The notes under the pieces: generated by a model
What the model was told of the DNA's origin: nothing
The model's database searches: none
The model's input: only the letters and a program-made list of their open reading frames with translations
Program-made: the position numbers and the translations under genes
DNA from: Photobacterium sanguinicancri
GTDB taxonomy: Bacteria; Pseudomonadota; Gammaproteobacteria; Enterobacterales; Vibrionaceae
Length of the DNA stretch: 64,000 bases
Assembly: GCF_024346675.1 (NCBI RefSeq)
Contig: NZ_AP024850.1
Location: forward strand, 2,790,001 to 2,854,000
Direction: 5' to 3'
In this document: positions 18,500 to 29,687 of the stretch, in pieces
How positions within the stretch are numbered: the first letter of the stretch is position 1
How the letters are laid out: every line of letters starts with the position of its first letter

Positions 18500-19570
18500 C
18501 TAATTCCAATCAAACGAAAGCTGTTGTGCTTTGGTGCCAGTTTCTAAACCGACACTCAACCCGATCAAACGGATCTCTCGCCCTTGCTGACGTGTTAACG
18601 CTTCTTGCAGTAAACCCACGAACTGCGCTTTATCTAATACTGCTTGCACATGCTCTACTGTGGTTTGTTGAAAGTCGGCAAACTTGATCTTCACGCCCTG
18701 CTTCGCAATATTTAATTCAGGCCGTACTTTGACCAGACGTTTTTCCAATTCAGGGTACAGTGTTTCTATCACTTGCCAGCACTCTTGATACTCGCTGATA
18801 TTCACCGAGAAGGTGCGCTCAACGCCAACCGATTTACGTTGTCGCTCAACCACCACTTCTCTCTCATCAATACCATGAGCACGAGACCATAATGACTGAC
18901 CAAATTTACCAAATTGTTGTAATAATAAATGGCGGTCATAAGCTTGTACGTCTTTGCCGGTGTACATCCCTTTATCGTGCAGTTTTTGGATCGTAACTTT
19001 ACCCACCCCTGGAATTTTCTCTAACTTTAATTCTGCGACAAAATCAGGGATCTGATCGGGCGTTACTACAAACTGACCATTCGGTTTATTCAAATCAGAC
19101 GCGACTTTAGCAATAAACTTGATAGGAGCTATCCCTGCTGATGCGGTTAAATGCAGCTCCTCTTCTATTGTTCGACGAATATCTTGAGCTATTAAGGTGG
19201 CAGATCCATGCAGTAATTCACACTCAGTGACATCGAGGTACGCTTCATCAAGAGAAAGCGGTTCTATCTTATCGGTATATCGTGAAAAGATTTCTCTAAT
19301 GTGCTGAGACACTTCTTTGTATACCGCCATGCGACCCGGTACCAAGGTAAGACTAGGACATAATTTCATTGCATGACCTGTCGCCATAGCAGAGCGTACA
19401 CCGTATTCACGCGCAAGATAATTACATGTGCTGATCACACCACGTTGCTCAGAGCGCCCCCCGATGGCAATCGGAATATCACGCAGACTGGGATCATCGC
19501 GCATTTCGACCGCTGCATAAAAGCAATCCATGTCAACATGAATGATTTTTCGTTGCCGTGTCTCTTGCAC
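18500..19570 (-). CDS. dinB: DNA polymerase IV DinB
   Basis: DinB is a Y-family translesion DNA polymerase. The 356 residues contain the catalytic motifs [12 protein letters not shown] (about 10-21) and SLDEAYLDV (about 103-111), the helix-hairpin-helix [13 protein letters not shown], and a little-finger domain. The C terminus ends QQLSFDWN, resembling a short beta-clamp binding motif. It is monocistronic here. I do not see a clear LexA box in the short upstream region, so SOS control cannot be claimed. Confidence 0.96.
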   Translation of the reverse strand: MQETRQRKIIHVDMDCFYAAVEMRDDPSLRDIPIAIGGRSEQRGVISTCNYLAREYGVRSAMATGHAMKLCPSLTLVPGRMAVYKEVSQHIREIFSRYTDKIEPLSLDEAYLDVTECELLHGSATLIAQDIRRTIEEELHLTASAGIAPIKFIAKVASDLNKPNGQFVVTPDQIPDFVAELKLEKIPGVGKVTIQKLHDKGMYTGKDVQAYDRHLLLQQFGKFGQSLWSRAHGIDEREVVVERQRKSVGVERTFSVNISEYQECWQVIETLYPELEKRLVKVRPELNIAKQGVKIKFADFQQTTVEHVQAVLDKAQFVGLLQEALTRQQGREIRLIGLSVGLETGTKAQQLSFDWN

Positions 19571-19726
19571 CTACAATTACCTGTTGCTATGGCTTACGCG
19601 CGCGCCAAACCTGTTTATACATACAGTGTAATTATAAGCACTTCCCACTAGAAAGGAAGTAGGAATACCAACAAAGCTGCTCATAGTAGAGCTGCCAATA
19701 TTCAATGTTAATTTGTAATAATCAGT

Positions 19727-20257
19727 TTAAAACTTATAGCCAATCGAAAGGTTTACCGCTTTCTCTTCGCGAACTTTATCAAAGTTAACCCTTCCTATGC
19801 GCGTATCAATGTAAATTCCAGATGATGCAACAACCCTCACCCCAGCAGCAACAGAAACCCCAGCTTGAACATTTTGTAAATGCTCTCCACTGCTATCTGG
19901 TGTTTCAATCTCTTTTTCACGAGTCGTCATCGCTAAACCACCTGCAACATAAGGCTTTACGTGAAATCCACTTCCTACATCAAATACATGACCAAATTCT
20001 GCCTCAACATAGCCAGTGATTGGTTTATTCCCATAGACATCTTCTGTGGTATGAAATACCCCACCAGCGTTTAAGCTAAACACTTGATTAAAGTCATAAC
20101 CCCAATCAACATTTACAGCGTTCGCTTTATAGGTATGACCGAGTTGCTCAACTTGGCTATGAGTAATACCGAACCCAAGACGATTACCTTGCTGTTCATA
20201 AGCCATGCCTGACATTGACGTCAGTACCAAAATCATACCCAAGCCCAATTTTTTCAT
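19727..20257 (-). CDS. small outer-membrane beta-barrel protein
   Basis: A 176-residue protein with a cleavable signal peptide (about residues 1-19, ending GMA) and alternating hydrophobic strands, closing in GYKF with a terminal Phe, the usual outer-membrane insertion signal. The layout suits an eight-stranded barrel of the OmpA/OmpX/porin-like 'OMP_b-brl' class. It stands alone, and the function is unknown. The ATG has AGGAAATAG upstream. Confidence 0.78.
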   Translation of the reverse strand: MKKLGLGMILVLTSMSGMAYEQQGNRLGFGITHSQVEQLGHTYKANAVNVDWGYDFNQVFSLNAGGVFHTTEDVYGNKPITGYVEAEFGHVFDVGSGFHVKPYVAGGLAMTTREKEIETPDSSGEHLQNVQAGVSVAAGVRVVASSGIYIDTRIGRVNFDKVREEKAVNLSIGYKF

Positions 20258-20581
20258 TTCTATTTCCTCAATGTTTCATATTACTCATAGCGTTTGATTA
20301 GCAGCTCCTTCACCCATCAGTTATGAGAACTCAAGTCAGTTGGCGCATCATAGGCAATATTGAAACAAGCGAGAAATAAGGAAATATAAGGCCAACTTAA
20401 TAGCCTTTTAGGCGAGAGAACAAAGAATAATGCCAAGGTGAAATAATTTCACACTCACTAATGACGCCATTTCTTGTGAGCAACATCAGACTCAGAGACT
20501 TTGTCAGTTACATTGGCAACATGAACGGGCTTAAAATCTAACAGACATATCAATAAGGCACCAACGAACAAGGAGTTCCAC
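20258..20581. other. intergenic region between divergent genes
   Basis: It should carry the promoters of the outer-membrane protein (minus) and the GGDEF regulator (plus), and the AAGGAG ribosome binding site of the latter at 20570-20575. No operator repeat or small gene is evident. Confidence 0.4.
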
Positions 20582-21817
20582 TTGTGCAATCGTATTCTGG
20601 TTGTTGAAGACAGCAAAACATTTCGTAACTTTCTCCAGCTGCAACTTCAACAAGGTGGATTTATTCCCATCTTTGCTGCAACCATCGCTGAAGCACAATG
20701 TTTGATAGCCCAAGATAACGATTTCCTCTGTGCAGTACTTGATTACTGCCTGCCTGATGGCCAAGACGGCGAAATTATCGATATTGTCTTAGGGCATGAG
20801 ATTAAATCCGTGGTGCTCACCGCACAATTTAGTAATGCCATTCGTGAGAAGGTACTGGCGAAAGGCGTACTTGATTACTTGCTCAAAGACAGTGCTGAAT
20901 CCGTCTCCTATCTAGTACCGCTGTTACAACGCATTCAGGCGAATGATCAACACAAAGTCTTAGTGGTCGATGACTCTACGGTAGTACGTAATTACTTGGT
21001 TAATCTGCTCGAGCGGCAAAACCTAACAGTAATTGAGGCAGAAAACGGGCGCGAAGCTCTAGTCCAACTGACTCTACACCCCGATGTAACCTTGATCATC
21101 ACTGACAATGACATGCCAGAAAAAGATGGGATCACCCTAACCCGTGATGTGCGTAAAATTCGCAGTCGAAACCAAATTGCTATTCTGGGTTTATCCGCAA
21201 GTAGTGATGACTCAATGACCGCGCAATTTCTTAAAGCGGGTGCTAACGACTTCCTCTACAAGCCCTTTAATCAAGAAGAGTTCAACTGTCGCCTTCATCA
21301 TATTTTGAACATGAAAGATACTGCCGATAAGCTCTACCGAATGGCGAACCAAGATGCACTTACGGGGCTGTGGAATCGTCGCTATTTCTTTGATCAACAA
21401 TGTAAGCCGCATTGCCATCAACCAAACATTGCCATGATGGATATCGATTTTTTCAAAAAGGTCAATGACACTTATGGCCATGATGGTGGTGATACCGTAT
21501 TGGTACACATCAGCCAATTACTGCAAAAACACTTTAAAGATGCGGTCGTAGCGCGTTTTGGCGGCGAAGAATTTTGTATTCAGCTCTGTGGCTCTTTTGA
21601 TTCATTCCATCAGCGACTCGAAATATTACGCCAAGATATAGAAGCACAAAAAATCGCATACAACGACAGTCAAATTCAGGTCACTATGAGTGTGGGTGCG
21701 GTATCAGCCAATGGAGACTGCTTTGATATAGACGGGCTTTTATCTATCGCTGACAAACGATTATATTGCGCAAAAGAGAATGGACGCAATCAAGTGGTTT
21801 CCACAGCCTCACAATAA
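20582..21817 (+). CDS. REC-REC-GGDEF diguanylate cyclase
   Basis: This 411-residue cytosolic protein has two receiver domains in tandem and a C-terminal GGDEF domain that makes cyclic di-GMP from GTP. The first receiver has its Asp near residue 54 (VLDYCLPDG) and the second near 175 (ITDNDMPEKDG). The active site reads RFGGEEF near residue 327 and the metal-binding segment is MDIDFFKKVNDTYGHDGGD. A canonical RxxD inhibitory site at the usual spacing is not seen, so product inhibition may be absent. The start is TTG, supported by AAGGAG at 6-base spacing. No cognate kinase is adjacent. Confidence 0.93.
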   Translation: MCNRILVVEDSKTFRNFLQLQLQQGGFIPIFAATIAEAQCLIAQDNDFLCAVLDYCLPDGQDGEIIDIVLGHEIKSVVLTAQFSNAIREKVLAKGVLDYLLKDSAESVSYLVPLLQRIQANDQHKVLVVDDSTVVRNYLVNLLERQNLTVIEAENGREALVQLTLHPDVTLIITDNDMPEKDGITLTRDVRKIRSRNQIAILGLSASSDDSMTAQFLKAGANDFLYKPFNQEEFNCRLHHILNMKDTADKLYRMANQDALTGLWNRRYFFDQQCKPHCHQPNIAMMDIDFFKKVNDTYGHDGGDTVLVHISQLLQKHFKDAVVARFGGEEFCIQLCGSFDSFHQRLEILRQDIEAQKIAYNDSQIQVTMSVGAVSANGDCFDIDGLLSIADKRLYCAKENGRNQVVSTASQ

Positions 21818-21840
21818 CAACACCATCAGATAGCACAAAC

Positions 21841-21876
21841 AAAAAAGCCTGGGTCAGTTCAAACTCAGGCTTTTGC
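21841..21876. terminator. bidirectional intrinsic terminator
   Basis: AGCCTGGGT and ACTCAGGCT arms (one wobble) with A6 on the left and TTTTGCTTT on the right, between the diguanylate cyclase and nqrM. Confidence 0.8.
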
Positions 21877-21894
21877 TTTAGCTAATATCTGGCA

Positions 21895-22116
21895 TTAAAG
21901 AATCTGGTTCTTTTTCCATTCTTCTTGACGCGCCTCGCGTGCTTCTCGCTTTTTACGTGCATCACAAGGTTCAGGGCAATCACACTCTTTGGCTATACCA
22001 ATACCATCAAGACCGCCACAGCTACCGCTGACGGTTTTACGTTGGAAAATATAGCCTACAGCCATCGCTGCAATAACCAGTAGAAAGACCGCGAAGGTTG
22101 TTAAATATACCGCCAT
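21895..22116 (-). CDS. nqrM: NqrM, Na+-NQR maturation factor
   Basis: NqrM (DUF539) is a small membrane protein needed to assemble Na+-NQR, proposed to deliver iron to the NqrD/NqrE site. The 73 residues have one membrane helix (about 5-24) and the conserved cysteines in SCGGLDGIG and ECDCPEPCDARKKREA. It starts 9 bases after apbE, the FMN transferase that flavinylates NqrB and NqrC, so the two maturation genes are an operon downstream of the structural genes. Confidence 0.94.
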   Translation of the reverse strand: MAVYLTTFAVFLLVIAAMAVGYIFQRKTVSGSCGGLDGIGIAKECDCPEPCDARKKREAREARQEEWKKNQIL

Positions 22117-22125
22117 AACGATTCT

Positions 22126-23148
22126 CTATTTTTTCTTCAGGTACGTCTTAAACGCATCTGTCATGAATTCTTTAAAGCCTTGTTCGGTTTTCACCACTAA
22201 CAAAACGGGTAAATTTTCTGCTGTTGCTAATTCTATCGCTTTCTCTTCGCCCATAACAGAGAATGCTGTTGCTAGCGCATCGGCTGTCATACTTGATGGA
22301 TGCAGAACCGTTACAGAAACCACATGGTTATCAATAGGTTTACAGGTTTTAGGATCGATCAAGTGTGAATAACGAACACCATTTTCTTCAAAATAATTTC
22401 GGTAATCACCCGAAGTAGCCACAGCCATAGTACCAGGTTCGATGATTTCTTGTACTGCTCGTGAACCATCATCTGTTGGTTTTTCAACAGCAATACGCCA
22501 AGGAATACCTTCTTGGTTCAAACCTTTTAAGCTCAGTTCACCACCAATTTCAACCAAGTAATCCGCTACATTTAGCTCATCAAAATAATCTGCGACAACA
22601 TCGACGCCAAAGCCTTTTGCAATCGATGACAAATCAACATAAAGCTCTGGGATGTCTTTAGTTAAAGTATTGCCTTCTATGCTTAAGTGGTGAATACCCA
22701 CTATTTTTTTACGCTCTGCAATTTCAGCTGCGGTTGGCGTACTTTCTGGACGCGCTTCAGGACCAAAGCTCCATAAGTTCACCACAGGACCAACCGTAAC
22801 ATCCAGTGCGCCATCGGTCAGCTTGGCTAAACGAATAGCTTCTGCAACTACTTTCGCCGTATCAGCCGACACGGTGAAAGGCGTACCATCTGTGTGTTGA
22901 TTAAATTGGCTGAGTTCAGAATGCTTACGGTAAGTCGACATTTGATCGTTCACCAACTCTAGCCGACGATCAATTTCAGTCTGAATTGTTTCTGCGTCAG
23001 GTAAGCCTTCTTGCTTAATCAACTTGATTGAGTAATAAGTGCCCATGGTTGAGCCATTGAGGTGGATAAGCTCACGCTTGTCACCACAGCCCGCTAAAGT
23101 AAGGACCATTGCCATCAATACGATAGCTTGGCTTAACATCTTCTTCAT
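22126..23148 (-). CDS. apbE: FAD:protein FMN transferase ApbE
   Basis: ApbE attaches FMN to threonine residues of NqrB and NqrC from FAD in the periplasm. The 340-residue lipoprotein has a signal peptide with lipobox LAGC (Cys near 21), the HLNGSTMGTYYSIKL start of the mature domain, DLSSIAKGFGVDVVADY and the Mg-binding Asp region MTADALATAFSVMG. It is separated from nqrF by a terminator at 23370, so it probably has its own promoter in the roughly 220 bases upstream. Confidence 0.95.
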   Translation of the reverse strand: MKKMLSQAIVLMAMVLTLAGCGDKRELIHLNGSTMGTYYSIKLIKQEGLPDAETIQTEIDRRLELVNDQMSTYRKHSELSQFNQHTDGTPFTVSADTAKVVAEAIRLAKLTDGALDVTVGPVVNLWSFGPEARPESTPTAAEIAERKKIVGIHHLSIEGNTLTKDIPELYVDLSSIAKGFGVDVVADYFDELNVADYLVEIGGELSLKGLNQEGIPWRIAVEKPTDDGSRAVQEIIEPGTMAVATSGDYRNYFEENGVRYSHLIDPKTCKPIDNHVVSVTVLHPSSMTADALATAFSVMGEEKAIELATAENLPVLLVVKTEQGFKEFMTDAFKTYLKKK

Positions 23149-23369
23149 TTAACCAACTCCAAAATGAAGGGGGATATTTTGCATGTGTATACACAGCAAA
23201 TAGACTTAGATCTGTTGCTACTTGAACAAATCACCCTTAATTCTGATATTTCACAGAACTCGTACGGATATTTTTATTCAACAATACAAATCTGGATAAG
23301 TAATTGGTCCAGTAATCACTACTTAATGATCAAGTACTTATGTAGATTGGTATAACGAGCGCCAAGATG

Positions 23370-23399
23370 AAAAAAGGCTGACCCTTAAAGGAGTCAGCC
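23370..23399 (-). terminator. intrinsic terminator after nqrF
   Basis: GGCTGAC and GTCAGCC arms around a 10-base loop, with six T on the minus strand. It closes the nqrABCDEF operon before apbE. Confidence 0.82.
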
Positions 23400-23423
23400 A
23401 ATGTATTGTGCTCGAAGGGCTAA

Positions 23424-24647
23424 TTAGCCACCGAAGTCATCCAGAAGGATGTTTTCGTCTTCTACACCAAGATCTTTCAGCATGCCGATAACAGCGGCAT
23501 TCATCATTGGTGGACCACACATGTAGTATTCACAGTCTTCTGGTGCTTCGTGATCTTTCAAGTAGTTCTCGTAGATCACGTTGTGGATGAAGCCTGTGTA
23601 ACCATCCCAGTTATCTTCTGGAGAAGGATCAGACAGTGCAACATGCCACTCGAAGTTCTCGTTGTCCGCAGCTAGCGTATCGAAATCTTCAATGTAGAAC
23701 ATTTCACGCTTAGAGCGAGCACCGTACCAGTAAGTCATCTTACGCTTAGATTTAAGACGTAGAAGCTGGTCGAAGATGTGTGAACGCATAGGTGCCATAC
23801 CAGCACCACCACCGATGAATACCATTTCGTTATCCGTTTCTTTCGCGAAAAACTCACCGAAAGGACCAGAAATAGTACATGTATCGCCAGACTTCAGAGA
23901 CCAAATGTATGAAGACATCACACCTGGTGGTACATCTGGGTTGTTTGGCGGCGGCGTTGCGATACGCACGTTAAGCTTAATCAGGCCTTTCTCTTCTGGG
24001 TATGACGCCATAGAGTAAGCACGGATTGAGTGCTCTTTAACAACTGACTCGTAACGGAACAGGTTGAACTTGTCCCAATCACCACGGTATTCCTCAGGAA
24101 CATCGAAGTCAGCGTATTTGATGTGATGCGGTTCAGCTTCAATCTGAATGTAACCACCCGCACGGAAAGGAACTTCCTCGCCTTCTGGGATTTTAAGCAC
24201 GAGTTCTTTGATGAACGTTGCTTCGTTGTCATTCGAAAGAACTTCACATTCCCACTTCTTAACACCAAAGATTTCTTCTGGAAGCTCGATGTTCATATCA
24301 GATTTAACGTTAACCTGACATGCTAGACGCTCGCCTTCACGTGCTTCACCTTTTGTGATGTGGTCAAGTTCAGTCGGTAAGATGTCACCACCACCCGATT
24401 TCACTTTAACGCGACACTGGCCACAAGAGCCACCGCCACCACAAGCAGAAGAAACGAAGATACCACTTGCTGAAAGAGCATTAAGTAGTTTACTACCGGC
24501 AGCGGTTGTAATCGCTTTTTCCGGATCGTTGTTTACTGAGATAGTAATGTCGCCTGATGGTACTAGCTTAGATTTAGCGAAAAGAATCACTAAAACTAGA
24601 GCCAGGATAATCAGAGTGAACATGACTACGCCAAGAATAATATCCAT
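23424..24647 (-). CDS. nqrF: Na+-NQR subunit F, NADH dehydrogenase
   Basis: NqrF is the entry subunit: it oxidises NADH through FAD and a [2Fe-2S] cluster. The 407 residues have an N-terminal membrane anchor (about 3-24), the ferredoxin-like cluster motif [10 protein letters not shown] with a later Cys in RLACQV, the FAD-binding RAYSMASYP, and an NADH-binding domain with [12 protein letters not shown] and the C-terminal [13 protein letters not shown]. Length matches the Vibrio protein. It is the last gene of the operon. Confidence 0.97.
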   Translation of the reverse strand: MDIILGVVMFTLIILALVLVILFAKSKLVPSGDITISVNNDPEKAITTAAGSKLLNALSASGIFVSSACGGGGSCGQCRVKVKSGGGDILPTELDHITKGEAREGERLACQVNVKSDMNIELPEEIFGVKKWECEVLSNDNEATFIKELVLKIPEGEEVPFRAGGYIQIEAEPHHIKYADFDVPEEYRGDWDKFNLFRYESVVKEHSIRAYSMASYPEEKGLIKLNVRIATPPPNNPDVPPGVMSSYIWSLKSGDTCTISGPFGEFFAKETDNEMVFIGGGAGMAPMRSHIFDQLLRLKSKRKMTYWYGARSKREMFYIEDFDTLAADNENFEWHVALSDPSPEDNWDGYTGFIHNVIYENYLKDHEAPEDCEYYMCGPPMMNAAVIGMLKDLGVEDENILLDDFGG

Positions 24648-24668
24648 TGACTATTCCTATTATCCTGA

Positions 24669-25265
24669 TTACAGCTGTACGCCAGAGAAAGACATAAAGC
24701 CTAACGCCATAAGACCAACAGTGATGAATGTAATACCCAAACCACGTAAACCCGGAGGTACGTCTGAGTACTTCATCTTTTCACGAATACCCGCTAGGGC
24801 TACGATTGCAAGCATCCAACCGGTGCCTGAACCGAAACCGTACACTACAGACTCAAGGAAGTTGTAGTCACGTTGTACCATGAAAGATACACCACCGAAG
24901 ATTGCACAGTTAACTGTGATCAGCGGAAGGAAAATACCAAGTGCGTTGTATAGCGGTGGGAAGAAGCGGTCCAGAATCATTTCTAGAATCTGAACAAGTG
25001 CTGCAATTACACCGATAAACGTGATGAAGTTAAGGAAGCTTAAGTCCACACCTTCAACAATCGCACCATCTTTTAGTAGTAGGTTGTAAACAAGGTTGTT
25101 TACAGGTACCGCAATCGTTAGTACAACGATTACCGCAACACCCAGACCAAAAGAGGTTTTTACTTTCTTAGATACCGCAAGGAATGTACACATACCTAAG
25201 AAGAACGAAAGTGCCATGTTCTCGATAAAAATCGAACGAACTAAAAGGCTTAGATAATGTTCCAT
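24669..25265 (-). CDS. nqrE: Na+-NQR subunit E
   Basis: NqrE is one of two pseudo-symmetric six-helix membrane subunits (with NqrD) that hold an intramembrane iron centre in the complex. The 198 residues are almost wholly hydrophobic, with conserved Cys residues in [14 protein letters not shown] and TVNCAIFGG, the expected iron ligands. It lies 7 bases after nqrD and 21 before nqrF. Confidence 0.96.
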   Translation of the reverse strand: MEHYLSLLVRSIFIENMALSFFLGMCTFLAVSKKVKTSFGLGVAVIVVLTIAVPVNNLVYNLLLKDGAIVEGVDLSFLNFITFIGVIAALVQILEMILDRFFPPLYNALGIFLPLITVNCAIFGGVSFMVQRDYNFLESVVYGFGSGTGWMLAIVALAGIREKMKYSDVPPGLRGLGITFITVGLMALGFMSFSGVQL

Positions 25266-25272
25266 GTTCCCC

Positions 25273-25905
25273 TTACTCCTTCGCTTCTACTTGTTCTGGA
25301 CGAATAATACGGATAGCCCAGATCATGAAACCGATCAGGAAGAAAGCTGATGGCGCGAGTAGCATCATGCCGTTTGGTTGGTACCAACCGCCGTCAGATA
25401 CTAGAGGTAGAACCTCGATGCCAAATAACTTACCTGAACCTAGTAGTTCACGGAAGAAGCCAACAGTGATTAGTACGAAACCGTAACCAAGACCGTTACC
25501 AATACCATCAATAAGCGACGGTAGTGGTGCAGACTTCATTGCGTATGCTTCAGCACGACCCATTACGATACAGTTAGTAATGATCAGGCCAACGAATACA
25601 GAAAGCTGTTTAGAAATATCGTAAACAAATGCTTTTAGTACTTGGTCAACCAAGATTACTAGTGATGCAATGATCGCCATCTGCGCGATGATACGTACAC
25701 TGTTAGGAATATGGTTACGAACTAACGATACGAAAAAGTTAGAAAATGCTGTAACAAACGTTACCGCTAGCGTCATTACAAACGCTGTTTCTAGTTTCGT
25801 AGTAACCGCTAGTGCAGAACATACACCAAGAACCTGAAGCGCGATCGGGTTGTTGTCGAGAAACGGCGCAAACAAGATCTTTTTCATTTCTTTAGCATCA
25901 GCCAT
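25273..25905 (-). CDS. nqrD: Na+-NQR subunit D
   Basis: NqrD pairs with NqrE in the membrane core of Na+-NQR. The 210-residue protein has six hydrophobic segments and Cys residues in [12 protein letters not shown] and [12 protein letters not shown], the counterparts of those in NqrE. The start overlaps the nqrC stop by 8 bases, so the two are translationally coupled. Confidence 0.96.
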   Translation of the reverse strand: MADAKEMKKILFAPFLDNNPIALQVLGVCSALAVTTKLETAFVMTLAVTFVTAFSNFFVSLVRNHIPNSVRIIAQMAIIASLVILVDQVLKAFVYDISKQLSVFVGLIITNCIVMGRAEAYAMKSAPLPSLIDGIGNGLGYGFVLITVGFFRELLGSGKLFGIEVLPLVSDGGWYQPNGMMLLAPSAFFLIGFMIWAIRIIRPEQVEAKE

Positions 25906-26692
25906 TGTTCAGGCCTCCCTTACGAACCTTAGCTAGGAAAGGACCGAAGCCCATGTCGCCTAACCAGAAATCGAAGGTGTGTTGTACACCGTTACCAGTT
26001 AGCGTCGCACCAGAAAGACCGTCAACACCGTGGATATCACCAGGGGTTGCACCACCTTTCACTACGCGAATAGCAGGTTGGTTGTTGTCATCAAACAGTT
26101 TCTTACCTTCAAACTGTGCACGCCAGTTCGGGTTTTCGATTTCACCACCCAGTCCAGGGGTTTCACCCTGCTGGTAGTAAGTGATACCAGAAACAGTATT
26201 ACCATCAGTCTCAACCGCAACGAATGCGTACATCATAGACCACAGACCGTTACCGTGAACCGGTAGGATCAGTTTCTCGATGTTATCGTTCGCGTCTTTA
26301 ACGAGGTAAACAGTCGCCACGTTTGCACGACGAATGATCTTAGCCAGATCTTGCTCAGCGTTTAGCTTCACAGATTGTGCTGGATCTTTCGCAGCTGAAC
26401 GTTGGTTGTACTGTGCAGGTGTTTGACCCGCTTCAGTTTGATCAACAAACTCGCCAGTGTTTAAGTCAACAAGCTTAGGCTCGATGAACTGACCGTATGC
26501 TTCTTGAATGTTTGCAGCACCGTCAAGCAGGCCAGCAACAGACAAGATGTTACGCTGAACATCTTCTACCGCATTTTTTTGCTGTAGAGGACGCAGTGCA
26601 ACAGCTGCAGTTGATACCACGATCGAGCAGACTAGGCTCAGCGCGACAACAACAATCAGCGTTTTTTTAATGCTATCGTTATTACTTGCCAT
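25898..26692 (-). CDS. nqrC: Na+-NQR subunit C, covalent FMN protein
   Basis: NqrC carries a covalently bound FMN in the periplasm-facing domain. The 264 residues have one N-terminal membrane helix (about 11-33) and the flavinylation motif [13 protein letters not shown] with the modified Thr near 225. ApbE, encoded downstream, is the expected transferase. The start overlaps nqrB by 11 bases and the end overlaps nqrD by 8. Confidence 0.96.
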   Translation of the reverse strand: MASNNDSIKKTLIVVVALSLVCSIVVSTAAVALRPLQQKNAVEDVQRNILSVAGLLDGAANIQEAYGQFIEPKLVDLNTGEFVDQTEAGQTPAQYNQRSAAKDPAQSVKLNAEQDLAKIIRRANVATVYLVKDANDNIEKLILPVHGNGLWSMMYAFVAVETDGNTVSGITYYQQGETPGLGGEIENPNWRAQFEGKKLFDDNNQPAIRVVKGGATPGDIHGVDGLSGATLTGNGVQHTFDFWLGDMGFGPFLAKVRKGGLNNG

Positions 26693-27926
26693 GGCGAGCT
26701 AGTCTCCGTTTGATGTTGCCCTGAACAACTAGGTTGTCAAATAGAGGCGCGAAGAGGTTCGCGAATAGAATCGCCAGCATCATACCCTCAGGGTAAGCTG
26801 GGTTAACTACACGAATCATCACTGCCATTGCACCAATTAACGCACCGTACCACCACTTACCTTTATTGGTAAATGCCGCTGATACAGGGTCAGTTGCCAT
26901 GAACATCATACCGAATGCAAAACCACCTAGAACTAGGTGCCAGTGCCATGGCATGCTGAACATTGCATTGGTGTCAGAACCAACGATGTTAAACAGAGTC
27001 GCTGCTGCAACCATACCAATCATAGTACCCGCGATGATGCGCCATGAAGCGATGCCCATGTAAACGATCATTGCGCCACCAAGAATGATAGCGAGTGTAG
27101 AAACTTCACCGATAGAGCCTGGAATACGACCGATAAACGCGTCCATCCAAGTGATCGCTTCGCCTGTCACTGTATTCAGTACAGAAGCTTGACCACCGTT
27201 AGCCCACTGGCTTAGCGCAGTTGCACCTGAGAAACCGTCAGCCGCAGTCCATACTAGATCACCAGAGATCTGAGCTGGGTATGCGAAGAACAGGAAGGCA
27301 CGACCTGCAAGCGCAGGGTTAAGGAAGTTACGACCAGTACCACCAAAGATCTCTTTCGCAACAACAACACCAAAGGTAATACCTAGTGCAGCTTGCCAAA
27401 GTGGAAGTGTTGCTGGAACGATCAATGCGAACAAGATAGAAGTTACAAAGAAACCTTCGTTAACTTCATGCTTACGCACCATACAGAAAAGCACTTCCCA
27501 GAAACCACCTACAGCAAATACCACTGCGTAGATAGGGAGGAAGTAAGTCGCACCGAGTAGCATTTTGCTACCCCACCCAGCATCAGCTGTGAGTGTGCCG
27601 CCTAACATTTGCGTTAGCCAGTAGTGCCAATCGCCTGCAAGTACAGTCGCCAGTTGTTCACCAACGTACATGTGGTTTAGTGCAGTGATTGCTTGATGAC
27701 CCGTATTGAACATGCCCCAGAACATTGCTGGGAATACCGCAAACCATACCATGATCATGATACGTTTAAGGTCAATACTATCGCGAACGTGTGAACCAGT
27801 ACGCGTCACTTGGCCTGGAGTGTACATAAGAGTGGCGAATGCTTCGTAAAGCGCAAACCATCTTTCGTGTTTACCACCAGGTTCAAAGTGATGTTCAACA
27901 TCTTCGAGGAAATTCTTGAGACCCAT
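26682..27926 (-). CDS. nqrB: Na+-NQR subunit B, membrane FMN and riboflavin protein
   Basis: NqrB is the large membrane subunit that carries a covalent FMN and is central to Na+ translocation. The 414-residue protein has about ten hydrophobic segments and the flavinylation motif [10 protein letters not shown] with the acceptor Thr near 236. The nqrA stop lies 3 bases upstream of its start. Length equals that of the Vibrio protein. Confidence 0.97.
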   Translation of the reverse strand: MGLKNFLEDVEHHFEPGGKHERWFALYEAFATLMYTPGQVTRTGSHVRDSIDLKRIMIMVWFAVFPAMFWGMFNTGHQAITALNHMYVGEQLATVLAGDWHYWLTQMLGGTLTADAGWGSKMLLGATYFLPIYAVVFAVGGFWEVLFCMVRKHEVNEGFFVTSILFALIVPATLPLWQAALGITFGVVVAKEIFGGTGRNFLNPALAGRAFLFFAYPAQISGDLVWTAADGFSGATALSQWANGGQASVLNTVTGEAITWMDAFIGRIPGSIGEVSTLAIILGGAMIVYMGIASWRIIAGTMIGMVAAATLFNIVGSDTNAMFSMPWHWHLVLGGFAFGMMFMATDPVSAAFTNKGKWWYGALIGAMAVMIRVVNPAYPEGMMLAILFANLFAPLFDNLVVQGNIKRRLARHGK

Positions 27927-27929
27927 GAA

Positions 27930-29270
27930 TTACCCTTCCTTCTCAATTTTGTCCAAGCACTCACGTAGCAATGGACCAAACTCATACTTACCTGGGCATA
28001 CATACGTACATAGAGCCAGATCTTCTTCATCTAACTCAAGCGCACCCAGTAGTTGCGCGCTATCGCTATCACCAGCACAAAGGTCACGAAGTAACAGTGT
28101 TGGTTCGATGTCTAGTGGCATTACTTTTTCGTAGTTACCAATTGGCACCATTGAACGCTCACTACCGTTAGTCGTGGTTGTCATGTTAAACAACTGACCA
28201 GGGAAGAATTGGCTCAAGAACGAACGCGTTACAGAGAATTTGTTTTTACCTGGTGCGATCCAGCCTAAGAATTCTTTCTCATAGCCTTCACGAAGCGCCG
28301 TTACTTGAAGGTGGTAACGACCAAGGTAAGCCAGTGGACCAACCGCTTTCGTCGCGTTCAGAACAGAGCCTGAAAGCACACGAATTTGACCAGGCATCAT
28401 CTCAGAATCAGTTAGCTGCTCAATAGAAGCACCGATTTGAGTACGCACAAGACGTGGGTTGTTCACAACAGGACCACCAAGGGCAACAACGCGATCAGTG
28501 TATAGCTCACCTGTTAAGAAAAGCTGACCGAACGCAATAACGTCTTGGTAGTTAATGTGCCACGCAACATTCGCTGCATTAGCACCGAATAGCTTGTGGA
28601 TGTGAGTACCAACTAGGCCAGCAGGGTGTGGACCGTTGAATACGTGTTCTTCAATGTTAGCTTCAGAACTACGCGGTAAGCTCGAACCTGCTTTACAAAC
28701 CATGACTTTGCCGCTAGTTAAGCGAGAAAGTAGAGTTAGACCAGCAACAAACGCATCGCTTTGTTCGTTGATGATTAGCTCAGGGCTTGCAGCTAGAGGA
28801 TTGGTATCAATTGCAGTAACAAAGATAGCCTTTGTTTCTGAATCAATAGCCGGCACCTTGCTGAATGGACGGGTACGAAGCGCTGTCCACATGCCAGATT
28901 CAACTAACTGTTCAACCACAACAGCACGATCGAGTTGTGCTAGTTGATCAGCGGTATAGCTGTTGTATGTGATTTGCTCGTTGCCTTCTACATCGATAAC
29001 AACCGATTGTAGAACACGTTTAGCACCACGATTAATCTCAGTAACCTTACCAGCGGCTGGAGCAGTGAATTTAACGCCAGGATTCTTTTTATCTTCAAAA
29101 AGAACCTGACCTTTCTTCACTACATCCCCTACGCGGGTATGCATGGTAGGACGCATACCAACATATTCTTCGCCAAGCAAGGCAACACGTGTGATGGCAT
29201 TACCATCATTTATCGCCTGGGTAGGAGTCCCTGAAATTGGGATATCCAGACCCTTTTTTATTGTAATCAT
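27930..29270 (-). CDS. nqrA: Na+-NQR subunit A
   Basis: NqrA is a peripheral cytoplasmic subunit of Na+-NQR implicated in ubiquinone binding. The 446-residue protein starts [14 protein letters not shown], as in Vibrio; an in-frame extension of 29 codons upstream has no family support. Recognisable stretches include [34 protein letters not shown] and the Cys-containing C-terminal [12 protein letters not shown]. It is the first gene of the operon, with a dyad about 130 bases upstream. Confidence 0.97.
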   Translation of the reverse strand: MITIKKGLDIPISGTPTQAINDGNAITRVALLGEEYVGMRPTMHTRVGDVVKKGQVLFEDKKNPGVKFTAPAAGKVTEINRGAKRVLQSVVIDVEGNEQITYNSYTADQLAQLDRAVVVEQLVESGMWTALRTRPFSKVPAIDSETKAIFVTAIDTNPLAASPELIINEQSDAFVAGLTLLSRLTSGKVMVCKAGSSLPRSSEANIEEHVFNGPHPAGLVGTHIHKLFGANAANVAWHINYQDVIAFGQLFLTGELYTDRVVALGGPVVNNPRLVRTQIGASIEQLTDSEMMPGQIRVLSGSVLNATKAVGPLAYLGRYHLQVTALREGYEKEFLGWIAPGKNKFSVTRSFLSQFFPGQLFNMTTTTNGSERSMVPIGNYEKVMPLDIEPTLLLRDLCAGDSDSAQLLGALELDEEDLALCTYVCPGKYEFGPLLRECLDKIEKEG

Positions 29271-29395
29271 ACGCACTTGCACTACATTAACGGGAAAAAA
29301 GAAATTTTCTATTGCGCAATTAAGACACGACTTTCCATCGTCCGAAGCCGGCTTCATATCCTACACCGACGCCGCAACATCCTATTAACCAGCTC

Positions 29396-29413
29396 ATCAC
29401 AACTTATTGTGAT
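29396..29413. repeat. inverted repeat in the nqr promoter region
   Basis: ATCACAACTTATTGTGAT has perfect 7-base arms with a CTTA centre, 126-143 bases upstream of nqrA. The arm order is opposite to that of a CRP site. It may be an operator, but no factor can be named. Confidence 0.45.
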
Positions 29414-29687
29414 AAGCTTTTTTCAAGCCCGCGATTCTATCATTAATCGAACGGTTTTTACCATGTTAATCCGTACTGATCGGGGCTAAAATCGGCAATG
29501 AATGAGATGGCAACACTTACAGTAGTGAATAAATTTGAACTAAACCACAATTCGTACTGATAGTGCTTTTGTACATCTCATTTCCACTTGAACCCAAATG
29601 CAAACAACAAACAAACAAGTTATAAACACTCGCAACAAGTGCTCAGCAATTGGCTCAAAAAAAATGTGTCTCAGTTTTTACGCGATG
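29414..29687. other. intergenic region between nqrA and the TRAP protein
   Basis: It is AT-rich and holds no gene. The nqr promoter is expected in the left part. No convincing terminator of the TRAP-protein gene is seen on the minus strand. Confidence 0.35.

Noticed and set aside
23164..23355. 63-codon plus-strand frame upstream of apbE
   Set aside because: No ribosome binding site or recognisable domain; it lies in the promoter region of the opposite-strand apbE gene.
25905..26266. long plus-strand frames antisense to nqrC
   Set aside because: Antisense shadows of a strongly conserved coding gene; Pro/Ser-rich translations have no family resemblance.
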